A DNA stretch of 64,000 bases from JALOAT01 sp041685115 (GTDB lineage Bacteria > Pseudomonadota > Gammaproteobacteria > Thiohalomonadales > Thiohalomonadaceae): NCBI GenBank assembly GCA_041685115.1, contig JAWLGK010000004.1, positions 62,001 to 126,000 on the forward strand, in the 5' to 3' direction. Positions 1-8,291 of this stretch are shown here, in pieces (the first letter of the stretch is position 1; the number at the start of each line of letters is the position of its first letter). The translations under genes were made by a program, and so were the position numbers. Below the pieces are notes generated by a model, which did no database searches, was not told the DNA's origin, and saw nothing but the letters and a program-made list of their open reading frames with translations.

Positions 1-71
1 GACTCCATGGATGGAGGAGGTAGACCGCGCCGGGAGCAGGCGGTCGAGAGCAATGCATGGAGCGAATTGCC

Positions 72-626
72 GAAGGACAGGATGAGGGGATCAAAAAACC
101 AGCAGCCGCAGCTGAATTGATCCCCTCTCCCCAGCCCTCTCCCGGAGGGCTGTCTCTTAGTCACATCATTTCCAGGAGAGACAGAGGCTTGGTAATAACC
201 CATTAACCGGCAGTCGCTAGCAGATTCGTCCCTTCTCCCTCCGGGAGAAGGACAGGATGAGGGGATCAATGGACCAACAGCTGCATCTGGATTGATCCCC
301 TCTCCCCAGCCCCCTCCCGGAGGGCTGTCTCTTGGTCACATCGTTTCCAGGAGAGACAGAGGCTTGGTAATAACCCATTACCCGGCAGTCGCTAGCAGAT
401 TCGTCCCTTCTCCCTCCGGGAGAAGGACAGGATGAGGGGATCAATAACCAATAGCCGCACCTGAATTGATCCCCTCTCCCCAGCCCTCTCCCGGAGGGAG
501 AGGGGGCAAGAGGGCTGGCTACAACGGCGAAATGTGACCAAGAGACAGCCCGGAGGGAGAGGGGCAAGAGGGGCTGGCTACAACGGCGAAATGTGGCCAA
601 GAGACGTCCCCGGAGGGAGAAGGGGT
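72..626. repeat. Tandem repeat block (175-base units, then about 59-base units)
   Basis: A 175-base unit starts at 72, 247 and 422; the third copy breaks off after about 85 bases. Each unit carries GACAGGATGAGGGGATCAA, a mirrored TTGATCCCCTCTCC, and a short palindrome around CTCCCTCCGGGAG. From about 499 to 626 a second unit of about 59 bases holding GGCTGGCTACAACGGCGAA occurs twice (513 and 572). The same modules return inside the palindromic island at 56321-56740, so this is a dispersed family. I see no credible gene in 1-725; open frames here follow the repeat and are low in information. Confidence 0.85.
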
Positions 627-725
627 GCGCGGGCAAGATGTGACTATGTCGGCTTTGGCGGAGCGGTCTCGGCCGCGGGCGATGGAGGCGAGCGACCGGA
701 GAAGCGCGGCCTGGACGACCGCTTG

Positions 726-1538
726 CTAGCGGGGCAGTGGGCTCGGTGCGAGCCGGAGGCCGGTCCCCTGGCGGTTGCGCTCCAGCAGGGTCTGCCTGCC
801 GAAGCTGTAGCGGGCGCCGATCAGCGCCATGTGGGCGTCGGCGTCCCAATAGGCATCGTCCTCTTCCTGGATGTGCGTGTAGTTGGCGAACAGGCTGAAG
901 GGACTCTGGTACAAGCGATACTCGGCGCCGATGTTCAGGTTGAGCTGCTCGGAACCGGCGCCCGCGAACCCATCCTGGACCAGGCCGATGCCACCGTCGA
1001 TGCGCAGGTTGTCGTGCAGGAAGTAGTTGACGCCGAGGGAGAGGAATTCGCCGCGCGCCCGTGCGCCGGCGGAGTCGTACTCGAAGCGCTCGCGGCCGAC
1101 CTGACCGGACAGGGTCAGGCGGTCCAGGTACAGCTGGCCTTCCAGGCCACGGAGGCTGTCATTCATGTCCAGCTCGTCATGCTCTCCATAGAGCTTGCGC
1201 GTCTGGAGCAGGCCGCCGAGCAGCCAGCGGTCGTTACGGTAGAAGATGCGGCTGGCGGCTTCGCTGGTCCTGCGCTCCGGCGCGCCGGATTCCCGCACGA
1301 ACCGGGCGAGGTCGATCTGCCCGCCCCAGCCGTGCGGGCTGGTATAGGCGAGCACGCCCGCCGGGGCGTACCGGTCGCCGTGTCCGTGCATGGTGGCGCC
1401 GCTCCATAAGCCCAGCGTCGGCCCGGACACGAAGCCGTCCCCGCCGCCCAGGGACTGTGCACCGGCGAGCCCCTGCGCGCCCAGCAGGACGAAGGCGAGC
1501 AGCAGGCGGGCTTTGTGCGGCACGTGCAAGGCGGTCAT
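726..1538 (-). CDS. Predicted outer-membrane beta-barrel protein
   Basis: 270 residues. Residues 1-28 form a classical signal peptide (hydrophobic LLLAFVLLGAQGLAGA followed by AQS). The rest is rich in alternating hydrophobic and polar residues with Gly, Tyr and Arg, for example LNLNIGAEYRLYQ and FSLFANYTHI, typical of antiparallel barrel strands. No enzymatic motif is visible and I do not recognise the family. It lies downstream of aprMBA on the same strand with a 94-base gap, so read-through from apr is possible but not shown. The C-terminus ends in a Pro/Arg-rich tail rather than the terminal aromatic residue usual for porins, so the barrel assignment is inferred from composition. Confidence 0.6.
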   Translation of the reverse strand: MTALHVPHKARLLLAFVLLGAQGLAGAQSLGGGDGFVSGPTLGLWSGATMHGHGDRYAPAGVLAYTSPHGWGGQIDLARFVRESGAPERRTSEAASRIFYRNDRWLLGGLLQTRKLYGEHDELDMNDSLRGLEGQLYLDRLTLSGQVGRERFEYDSAGARARGEFLSLGVNYFLHDNLRIDGGIGLVQDGFAGAGSEQLNLNIGAEYRLYQSPFSLFANYTHIQEEDDAYWDADAHMALIGARYSFGRQTLLERNRQGTGLRLAPSPLPR

Positions 1539-1632
1539 ACAGCGCGTTCTTGGTGGTTATTTTGTCGAGCCGGGATCCGGGCGGCCCGCAAATTGTATGC
1601 GATCGGCGCGGCCGGTGCGCGCCGGCGTGGGC

Positions 1633-3471
1633 TCAAGGCACGAAATGGTGCACCGGCAGCGTGTCCAGCTGCCACTCGCCGCTCGCCGCGTCATAGCGGG
1701 ACACCGTGAACACGTGCCAGTGGGCGTCGTCCAGGTCCGGGTGGTCGGCCCGGTAGTAATACCCCGGCCAGCGCGTCTCCTTGCGAAACAGGGTGTGGCG
1801 CGTCACGGACTCGGCGGTGAGGATGCGGTGGTGGAGTTCCCAGGCACGTTGCAGCTGGTGCAGGTCTTCGGCGCCCACGTGGGCCATGTCCTCCTTCAGC
1901 AGGGTGAGGAGTTCAAGGCCGCGCTTGAGCAGCGGCTCGCTGGTCACGTAGAAGGTGCTATAGCCGCCCACGTATTCGTCCATCAGCTTCTCCAGCCGCT
2001 GCAAACCTTGCAGCGGCGTGATGTAGTTGGGTGACACGCTCCCGGCCACCATCTCGTTGCGCCCCACCCGCCAGGTCTCCAGGGGGCGATAGATGGTCTC
2101 GCGCAGCGTGTTCACCTGCCCCTCGTCGATGGCGGGCGTCTCGCCGCGCAGGTCGCGCACGTAGCGCACCGCCGCCTTGCCCGCCAGGCGTCCCTCCGTG
2201 AACGAGCCCGAGGAGAACTTGTGCGCGGAACCGCCGATGGTATCGCCCGCCCCGAACAGCCCCTCCACGGTGGTCATGCGGTTGTAGCCCCACTGGTAAT
2301 CGCCGGGGGCAATGTCCTCCGGTCCGCTGGCCCAGGCGCCGGAACAGGTGGCGTGGGAGCCCATCACGTAGGGTTCCGAGGTGATGAGTTCGGAGGGCGT
2401 CTCCTTCGGGTCGATGTTCTGCGAGGCCCACACCACGGCCTGGCTGATGGTCATGTCGAGGAAGTCTTCCCAGCCGATCACCTCCTTCTCCGGCGAATCG
2501 AGCACCTCCTGGGTGTGCATGTAGATGGGGCCGCGGCCCGCCTTCATTTCCTCGAGCATGGCGTGGTTGCGCAGGCAGGTGGGCACCGGCGTGCTCTCCG
2601 CGTACTTGCCGACGCGCGCCTTGAGTTTTTCCAGGTGCGCCGCCTCGTATTTCTCACCGTAGGCGTTGGTGGCGTAGGACTTCAGCAACAGGAACCAGGC
2701 GCCCACCGGACCGTAGCCGTCCTTGAAGCGGGCCAGGACGATCTTGTTCTCCATCTGGATCATCTTCGCGCCGGCGGGGATCAGCAGCCCGTAGGCCGAG
2801 GCCGTGCTCCAGGGCGCGTACCAGGTGCGGCCCATGCCCTCGCCCACCGCGCGCGGGCGGTAGATGTGCGAACCGCCGCCGGCACCCACGATCACCGCCT
2901 TGGCGCGGAACACATGAAAGCCCCCGTCGCGCACGTTGAAGCCGACCGCGCCGGCGATGCGGTTCGGCCGTTTGCTGTCCTGGAGCAGGTGCGTGACCAT
3001 GACGCGGTTGTGCACCGCGTCCACGGACTTGCGCGCGGCCTCGGCGACGATGGGCTTGTAGCTTTCGCCGTGGATGAGGATCTGCCACTTGCCTTCGCGC
3101 TGATAGCGGCCGGTCTTTTCGTCCTTGATGATGGGCAGGCCCCATTCCTCGAACTTGTGCACCGTGGCATCCACGTGCCGGGCGATGTCGTACACCAGGT
3201 CTTCGCGCACTAGACCGAGCAGGTCGCCGCGCGCGTAGCGCACGAAGTCCTCCGGCTGGTTTTCGCCCCACTGCATGCCCATGTAGCAGTTGATGGCCGA
3301 CAGGCCCTGCGCCACCGCACCGCTGCGTTCCACATTGGCCTTCTCGACCAGCACGATGTTCAGGTCACGGCCCCAGTAGCGCGCCTCGTAGGCCGCGCCG
3401 CAGCCCCCGAACCCGCCGCCGACCACCAGGATGTCGCAATCCACGAAGCGGGTTTCCGGACGGCGCGCCAT
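1633..3471 (-). CDS. aprA: Adenylylsulfate (APS) reductase alpha subunit
   Basis: 612-residue flavoprotein subunit that interconverts sulfite plus AMP and APS in the cytoplasm; in sulfur oxidisers it runs toward APS. The FAD-binding GGGFGGCG is at residues 18-25, and the conserved stretches SHATCSGAWASG (near 370) and SAHKFSSGSFTEGR (near 420) are typical of AprA. Length matches the family. I chose the ATG at 3471 because it lies 4 bases after the aprB stop and gives the normal N-terminus; the in-frame start at 3519 would overlap aprB. It is the last gene of aprM-aprB-aprA. No qmo genes are nearby; the AprM partner is the arrangement seen in many sulfur-oxidising bacteria. Confidence 0.97.
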   Translation of the reverse strand: MARRPETRFVDCDILVVGGGFGGCGAAYEARYWGRDLNIVLVEKANVERSGAVAQGLSAINCYMGMQWGENQPEDFVRYARGDLLGLVREDLVYDIARHVDATVHKFEEWGLPIIKDEKTGRYQREGKWQILIHGESYKPIVAEAARKSVDAVHNRVMVTHLLQDSKRPNRIAGAVGFNVRDGGFHVFRAKAVIVGAGGGSHIYRPRAVGEGMGRTWYAPWSTASAYGLLIPAGAKMIQMENKIVLARFKDGYGPVGAWFLLLKSYATNAYGEKYEAAHLEKLKARVGKYAESTPVPTCLRNHAMLEEMKAGRGPIYMHTQEVLDSPEKEVIGWEDFLDMTISQAVVWASQNIDPKETPSELITSEPYVMGSHATCSGAWASGPEDIAPGDYQWGYNRMTTVEGLFGAGDTIGGSAHKFSSGSFTEGRLAGKAAVRYVRDLRGETPAIDEGQVNTLRETIYRPLETWRVGRNEMVAGSVSPNYITPLQGLQRLEKLMDEYVGGYSTFYVTSEPLLKRGLELLTLLKEDMAHVGAEDLHQLQRAWELHHRILTAESVTRHTLFRKETRWPGYYYRADHPDLDDAHWHVFTVSRYDAASGEWQLDTLPVHHFVP

Positions 3472-3475
3472 GGCA

Positions 3476-3928
3476 TCACACCTTTTCGCTGCGAGTGGAC
3501 AGGGACGGCAACGCCGCAATCTTCAGCGCTTCCGGCTCATGGGCCAGCAGGGGCGAGTCGAGTTCGTGCCGGCCCGGCGGCGCGTAGTCCGCCGGCGGCC
3601 TGATGGAACCCCAGGCCGTGGTGCGGATGGGGAAGCTGAAGGCCTTTTCACGCCCGTCGCGGTAGCGGATCTTCCAGGCGATCACGCCCTTGTCCGCCTC
3701 GCGGCGCACCCGCACCTTGTGGCCGAGCGGGGCGAAGTCCGCATAGCCGCGCACGTCGATGGCATGCTGCGGGCAATACTTCACGCACGAATAGCACTCC
3801 CAGCAGAAGTTCGGTTCGACGTTGTAGGAGCGGCGATACACCGGGTCGATGTGCATGATGTCCGAGGGGCAGATATCCACGCATTCGCCGCAACCGTCGC
3901 AACGGGTCATGTCCGTGTAGGTCGGCAT
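3476..3928 (-). CDS. aprB: APS reductase beta subunit (2x[4Fe-4S] ferredoxin)
   Basis: 150 residues. Two classical [4Fe-4S] motifs are present: CDGCGECVDICP (Cys 10, 13, 16, 20) and CWECYSCVKYCP (Cys 42, 45, 48, 52). They carry electrons between the FAD of AprA and the membrane partner. The C-terminal part (residues about 60-150) is the AprB tail that wraps around AprA in known structures. The gene sits 4 bases downstream of aprM and 4 bases upstream of aprA, so the three are almost certainly one transcript. Confidence 0.97.
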   Translation of the reverse strand: MPTYTDMTRCDGCGECVDICPSDIMHIDPVYRRSYNVEPNFCWECYSCVKYCPQHAIDVRGYADFAPLGHKVRVRREADKGVIAWKIRYRDGREKAFSFPIRTTAWGSIRPPADYAPPGRHELDSPLLAHEPEALKIAALPSLSTRSEKV

Positions 3929-3932
3929 CGTT

Positions 3933-4685
3933 TCAACTCCTCGTGCGCCGGCGCGGCGCCGGGTCCGGCAGGTCCGAGGCCCCGCTCGCCTCTTCCAGTT
4001 TGCGCTGCACCGCGACCGCGGGCTTGTAGAACATGTGCGAGAACTTGGACCAGGGCACCGAGAGAAACAGCAGTGCGGTGAAAAACAGGTAGATGCCGAA
4101 CAGTGTCAGGTTCAGTCCGGCGCTCGCCGACAAGGCCTGGCCCCCATGCCACAACAGACCGAGCAAGGCACTGCCCATCAGCAACAGCACGAACAGGTCG
4201 GCCCGGCCCACATGGAAGCGCGAATCACCGTCGTAGGCCACGTTCACGCGAAGGAAAAAAAAGAACCAGGCGCCGCCCGCCAGGATCATCAAGGCGCCCA
4301 CATCCCACAGTGCCGCCCATGGTCCGGGGGCGGCGGCCTCCGGCAGCGCGAACACCAGCATGACCGTGGCGATTACATAGAGGATGAAACCGTACATCAT
4401 GAGCAGGTGCGAAAGCCGCCGGTTCCACTTGCAGAACTCGCCCGAGACGCTGGCCTCTGCCAGACCTTTCACCACCGCCGCGGCCTTGCGCATGGAGTTC
4501 ATGGGCCGGCGTGCCGCCGCCTTGGCGCGGGCGCGGCGCTGCGCGAAATACCGCCCGCTGCCCTTGTGATACACGTCGAGCACCGTGCCTATGGCGACCG
4601 CAAAGGCCATAAGCACCACGAAGAACTGCACCAGGCCGGCAGGCACGACGTCGATCACCGCGGCAAAAGGATTGGTCGAGAACAT
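3933..4685 (-). CDS. aprM: AprM-type membrane protein, likely APS reductase anchor
   Basis: 250 residues from the chosen start, with about five membrane segments (roughly 15-36, 93-115, 128-146, 163-182, 190-211) and a basic loop at 47-70. The sequence WSKFSHMFYKP near 212-222 resembles the end of NarI/DsrM-type heme-binding membrane subunits. Position directly before aprBA is the known aprMBA arrangement, in which AprM is thought to link the soluble enzyme to the quinone pool; that role is inference. The frame is open from an ATG at 4733, but a promoter-like pair (TTGACT/TATTCC, 4739-4766) would start transcription at about that codon. The ATG at 4685 is preceded by GGGGGTGG and begins a normal N-terminus, so I prefer it. 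Confidence 0.85.
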   Translation of the reverse strand: MFSTNPFAAVIDVVPAGLVQFFVVLMAFAVAIGTVLDVYHKGSGRYFAQRRARAKAAARRPMNSMRKAAAVVKGLAEASVSGEFCKWNRRLSHLLMMYGFILYVIATVMLVFALPEAAAPGPWAALWDVGALMILAGGAWFFFFLRVNVAYDGDSRFHVGRADLFVLLLMGSALLGLLWHGGQALSASAGLNLTLFGIYLFFTALLFLSVPWSKFSHMFYKPAVAVQRKLEEASGASDLPDPAPRRRTRS

Positions 4686-4738
4686 CACCACCCCCATCAG
4701 GACGATGCGGGCCGACCTTCGGTAGGCGCCCATGACTG

Positions 4739-4766
4739 GGAATAGCAGTTACCCGGTCCAAGTCAA
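4739..4766 (-). promoter_or_regulatory. Candidate sigma70 promoter of aprMBA
   Basis: Read on the minus strand, TTGACT (4766-4761) and TATTCC (4744-4739) are separated by 16 bases, a fair match to -35 and -10 elements. Transcription would begin near 4732, about 47 bases before the preferred aprM start. It lies between aprM and the 168-base repeat array. Confidence 0.5.
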
Positions 4767-4822
4767 TTTACCCAAGACCGGGTGTGGAAACTGTGCAGGT
4801 CCGCCTGCCACGTCGGTGCAGT

Positions 4823-5540
4823 CGTAGGTCACGTTGGCGCGCAGCGCCTACGTGACAACCGCGGCCTGAAGAACGTCACGTAGCTTCGCAACGTGACCTA
4901 CGTAACCGGCACTTCCGGCGAAAGCCGAAATCCATCTTGATGCCCTTCGCATGGTGCCGATTACAACAGCTGTGAGTGCCGCAGGTCACGTTGGCGCGCA
5001 GCGCCTACGTGACAACCGCGGCCTGAAGAACGTCACGTAGCTTCGCAACGTGACCTACGTAATCGGCAACAGAATCGTCATTCCGGCGAAAGCCGAAATC
5101 CATCGTGATGCCCTTCGCATGGTGCCGATTACAACAGCTGTGAGTGCCGCAGGTCACGTTGGCGCGCAGCGCCTACGTGACAACCGCGGCCTGAAGAACG
5201 TCACGTAGCTTCGCAACGTGACCTAGGTAACCGGCAACAGAATCGTCATTCCGGCGAAAGCCGAAATCCATCGTGATGCCCTTCGCATGGTACCGATTAC
5301 AACGGCTGTGAGTGCCGTAGGTCACGTTGGCGCGCAGCGCCTACGTGACAACCGCGGCCTGAAGAACGTCACGTAGCTTCGCAACGTGACCTACGCAACC
5401 GGCAACAGAATCGTCATTCCGGCGAAAGCCGAAATCCATCTTGATACCCTTCGCATGGTGCCGATTACAACAGCTGTGAGTGCCGTAGGTCACGTTGGTC
5501 GCAGCACCTACGTGACAACCGCGACCTGAAGAATGTCACG
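4823..5540. repeat. 168-base tandem repeat array of palindromic units upstream of aprMBA
   Basis: Four full units and a partial fifth. The marker ACGTTGG occurs at 4831, 4988, 5156, 5324 and 5492, giving steps of 157, 168, 168 and 168; the first unit is shorter because 11 bases around GGCAACAGAATCGTC are missing. Each unit contains GTAGGTCACGTTGG...CTACGTGAC facing its inverted copy GTCACGTAG...CAACGTGACCTAC, plus a small hairpin TTCCGGCGAAAGCCGAAA. Copies are about 95% identical, so the array expanded recently or is kept uniform. It contains no credible gene. Related single elements occur at 7612, 24141 and 53526. Confidence 0.93.
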
Positions 5541-5624
5541 CCGCTCCGTGATGCACACGGCAACGTCACGCACGACGCGGTGGTCAAGATGCCCGCCAAG
5601 GGCCATGGGCATGAATTCGCGCAC

Positions 5625-6017
5625 TCAGGCCCGATCGACACTCCAGGCGCCCGGGCCCGCAACAGCCAGGAACAGGAAGATGAAACAGAACAACACCGCC
5701 GATTCGCCCTGGTTGAGCATGGGCGACAGGACGGTGCCCTGCGGGGCATGCGCCATAAAATAGGCGAACGCCATCTCCCCGGACAGGAGAAAGGCGGCGG
5801 GCCGCGTGAACAGCCCGACGAGTACCAGCGCCCCGCCCACCACTTCCAGCGCGCCGGCGACGCCGATGAGTGACAACAGGTTCAGTTCGTCGAAGGCCGC
5901 AACGTGCGGGAAGCCGAACAGCTTCGCCGTGCCGTGCTGCATGAACAGGAAGGCCGTGACAACGCGCAGCAAGGCCAGCGCGCTCGGTGTCCAGGTGGTG
6001 AAGAATGTCCGGTCCAT
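5625..6017 (-). CDS. DoxX family membrane protein
   Basis: 130 residues with four predicted membrane segments. The N-terminal pattern ALALLRVVTAFLFMQHGTAK and the later GALEVVGGALVLVGLFTR are typical of the DoxX/DUF417-like family, small integral membrane proteins often tied to redox stress or quinone chemistry; the exact role is unknown. The ATG at 6017 is chosen because AAGGAA lies 7 bases upstream; an upstream in-frame start at 6074 adds a Lys/Cys-containing stretch unlike the family. It faces tpx divergently across about 230 bases, which contain a short REP-like palindrome at 6114. Confidence 0.85.
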   Translation of the reverse strand: MDRTFFTTWTPSALALLRVVTAFLFMQHGTAKLFGFPHVAAFDELNLLSLIGVAGALEVVGGALVLVGLFTRPAAFLLSGEMAFAYFMAHAPQGTVLSPMLNQGESAVLFCFIFLFLAVAGPGAWSVDRA

Positions 6018-6113
6018 GGCGGTTTCCTTGGTCGTGCAGGCCTTAAAACTGGCCCCGTCCGCCCCCGCTTGCAAGGTGTATTTCCCTCACCTCGGTCCCC
6101 TCCTCTCCCCAGC

Positions 6114-6131
6114 AGGAGCGGCTTCAGGCCG
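6114..6131. repeat. Single REP-like palindrome (AGGAGCGGC family)
   Basis: AGGAGCGGCTTCAGGCCGT forms a small hairpin (CGGC/GCCG core) between the divergent doxX-like and tpx genes. The same motif forms the core of the island at 58084-58267 and a single copy at 9152. It is a short intergenic repeat; whether it affects transcription is unknown. Confidence 0.6.
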
Positions 6132-6245
6132 TGTGACAGTCTCACCCACGGCTACCGAGCCGCGCTCGCTTCCCGTCCCTCTCGCACCGCCGCCAGCGGC
6201 GTCTACATTTAAGACTTTGCCCGTTCACCTAACTCGGAGTCTCCC

Positions 6246-6746
6246 ATGGCAAAAGTCACGCTGAAAGGCAATCCCGTCTCCACCATCGGCGAACTCCCCA
6301 TCGCCCGCACGCAGGCCCCCGATTTCCGTCTGGTGGACAGCGGCCTTGCGGACCGTTCGTTGGCGGACTTCGCCGGCCGGAAAAAGCTCATCAGCATCGT
6401 GCCGAGCCTGGACACCTCGGTCTGTGCCACCTCGACCATCAAGTTCAACAAGGCCGCCAAGCAGAACCCGGACCTGGCGGTGTTGATCGTCTCCTCCGAC
6501 CTGCCCTTCGCGGCCTCGCGTTTTTGCACCGGCGAGAAGCTGGAAAATGTGGTGACCCTGTCCATGATGCGCGACAAGAAGTTCGCCAAGGACTATGGCG
6601 TGCTCATCACCGACGGTCCTCTGGCCGGCATCACGGCACGCGCCGTCGTGGTGCTGGATGAAAACAACCAGGTGCTGCATTCCCAACTGGTCCACGAGAT
6701 CACCGACGAACCCGATTACGACCAGGCGCTCGCGGTACTGCATTGA
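6246..6746 (+). CDS. tpx: Thiol peroxidase (atypical 2-Cys peroxiredoxin)
   Basis: 166 residues, the standard Tpx length. The peroxidatic cysteine is Cys60 in PSLDTSVCATST and the resolving cysteine is Cys94 in ASRFCTGEKL. The thioredoxin-fold core and the C-terminal LVHEIT segment match the family throughout. Tpx reduces hydrogen peroxide and alkyl or lipid hydroperoxides, in Escherichia coli in the periplasm with thioredoxin as donor; no signal peptide is visible here. The start ATG follows CGGAG by 8 bases. Monocistronic by position. Confidence 0.95.
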   Translation: MAKVTLKGNPVSTIGELPIARTQAPDFRLVDSGLADRSLADFAGRKKLISIVPSLDTSVCATSTIKFNKAAKQNPDLAVLIVSSDLPFAASRFCTGEKLENVVTLSMMRDKKFAKDYGVLITDGPLAGITARAVVVLDENNQVLHSQLVHEITDEPDYDQALAVLH

Positions 6747-6846
6747 GCATCGTTCGCACGGGAAGGCCATCGCGGCCCTGAGGCCGTTCTTATAACTGGC
6801 GGAATACCGTTTTTGGTTTCGTGACGTGACACACGGGAATCAGGGG

Positions 6847-7482
6847 TCAAGCGGAAGTGGCGGCGGGCACGGCCCGCCCTATGCCGGACAAGGGAAACTC
6901 TGTTGCGACGCGAAGATCCCTGCACCGTTCCGAGCTTTGTTCATGAAAACCCGCGGCGGCACACCCCAAGGAGCGCGAGGATACGGTGGCAGCGCCACGG
7001 CCACGGTCACCGTGGAGGTCAGTCAACCGCGCCCGCATGTCGTCCTGAGCGGCGGCGGTGGCCTTGGTGCTGAGCTCTTGGCGGCTCCAACCATCGACCT
7101 TAATGGCGTCACCCGCATCCGTGCCCGCGGCCAGGACCGTGCCGTCGGACCTCAGGCCCACGGTGAGTTGAGTGCCTGCCGCCACCGCCACGATGTCGCT
7201 CCACCCAGGAACGACGTGCGGAAAAGGCTCGGCTTCGCCTGCAATCAGGATTGTACCGTCGGACTTCAGTCCAACCACGTGCAGGTGATCGGCGGCCACC
7301 GCCACGATATTGTCCCACTCGCTGACAGAGGGCTGGCCATAGTAAATGTCGTTCGCCACCCGCACCGTGCCGTCGGACTTCACTCCAATAGTGTGGTCGT
7401 CACCCGCTGCCACAGCCACGATGTCAGCCCAGTCGTCGACATCGGTCTCGGCCATCCCGGGATCAAAGCTGGTGGCCACCAA
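6847..7482 (-). pseudogene. Remnant of an RCC1-repeat protein gene
   Basis: The first 130 or so codons encode three RCC1-type beta-propeller blades, with the recurring pattern DIVAVAAG-x-H-x-x-GL-KSDGTV (for example DIVAVAAGDDHTIGVKSDGTV spread over 23-43 and again near 60 and 95). A seven-bladed propeller needs more than twice this length, and there is no proper N-terminus: the frame starts at a GTG without a ribosome site. After about codon 130 the reading frame turns into Arg/Ala-rich sequence with no blade pattern. I read this as a decayed fragment. The rest of 6747-7818 holds a GGCGGGC/GCCCGCC hairpin at about 6862 and the repeat at 7612, nothing else. Confidence 0.6.
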
Positions 7483-7611
7483 GATTTCGGATGCAAAGGC
7501 ATATGGGAGACTCGCCGCTTGTGCGGTTTCGATAGCCGGCTGCGGCGGGCACGGACCAGCCGAGCCATGTCACGTTCGTGCGCCGCACCGGGGTGGCGAG
7601 GGGCATGCATA

Positions 7612-7640
7612 GGTCACGTAGCTGCGCAACGTGACTTCGG
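7612..7640. repeat. Short palindrome of the GTCACGT family
   Basis: GGTCACGTAGCTGCGCAACG followed by TGAC forms an imperfect hairpin (GTCACGT facing ACGTGAC). It is one half-unit of the element that builds the array at 4823-5540. It lies beside the RCC1 remnant, upstream of nfeD. Confidence 0.65.
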
Positions 7641-7818
7641 GCTCCCGTAGAGGCGGCTTGCATCGACAAGAAATATTGCGGCCGGATGAAATCCACGCTC
7701 GATGGCGCCGACTTACGCAACCCAGGCCAACCCACGAGGCACAGAATCAGCGCAACCTACGTTCCCCTTCCCCCACGAACTCGGGATAATGTCCCGTCGG
7801 ATTTCAGGGAGCTGACGT

Positions 7819-8280
7819 GTGACCGTCCTTTATTGGCACTGGATCGTGTTCGGGGTGTTGTTGATGGCGGCGGAGGCGGCCGTCCCCAGCTTCACCATCT
7901 TCTGGTTCGGGCTCGGTGCGCTACCGGTAGCGGCCTTGCTCTACATCTTTCCGGACATGAACCTCGGGCTCCAGATCGCCGCCTGGACCGCCGCCTCGCT
8001 CGCCTTCACCATGGGCTGGTTCCGCTTCGTGAAGCCCTCCATGGAACAACACCGCACCCTGGCCGGCATGTCGCGGGAGGCCATCGTGGGCCAGGCCGCC
8101 ACGGTCATCACGCCGCCCGTGGAGAGCGGGCGCGGCGTGCTGCGCTTCACCGTCCCCGTGGTCGGCCGCCAGGAGTGGGATTTCTACAGTCAGGAGGCCG
8201 ACCTGCGCGCGGGAGAAAGCGTGGTGGTGCGGGACATCTCGGGTAACACGCTCATCGTTTCCAGAAAAAACAAAAATTGA
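7819..8280 (+). CDS. NfeD-like membrane protein
   Basis: 153 residues. Residues 5-75 hold two to three membrane segments (WIVFGVLLMAAEAAVPSF, the family signature, then further hydrophobic stretches), and residues 85-150 form the soluble OB-fold domain seen in short NfeD proteins (GQAATVITPPVESGRGVL). The start is a GTG preceded by AGGGAG at 9 bases. It is followed after 11 bases by an SPFH-domain gene, the usual pairing; the two are thought to form membrane microdomain complexes linked to membrane protein quality control. The specific role here is inferred. Confidence 0.9.
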   Translation: MTVLYWHWIVFGVLLMAAEAAVPSFTIFWFGLGALPVAALLYIFPDMNLGLQIAAWTAASLAFTMGWFRFVKPSMEQHRTLAGMSREAIVGQAATVITPPVESGRGVLRFTVPVVGRQEWDFYSQEADLRAGESVVVRDISGNTLIVSRKNKN

Positions 8281-8291
8281 GGGAGTAAGTC

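Noticed and set aside
3472..3519. Upstream start of aprA
   Set aside because: It would overlap aprB by 44 bases and adds an N-terminus not seen in AprA.
4823..5540. CRISPR-like array
   Set aside because: The unit is 168 bases with no unique spacers; all of the unit repeats, and no cas gene is present.
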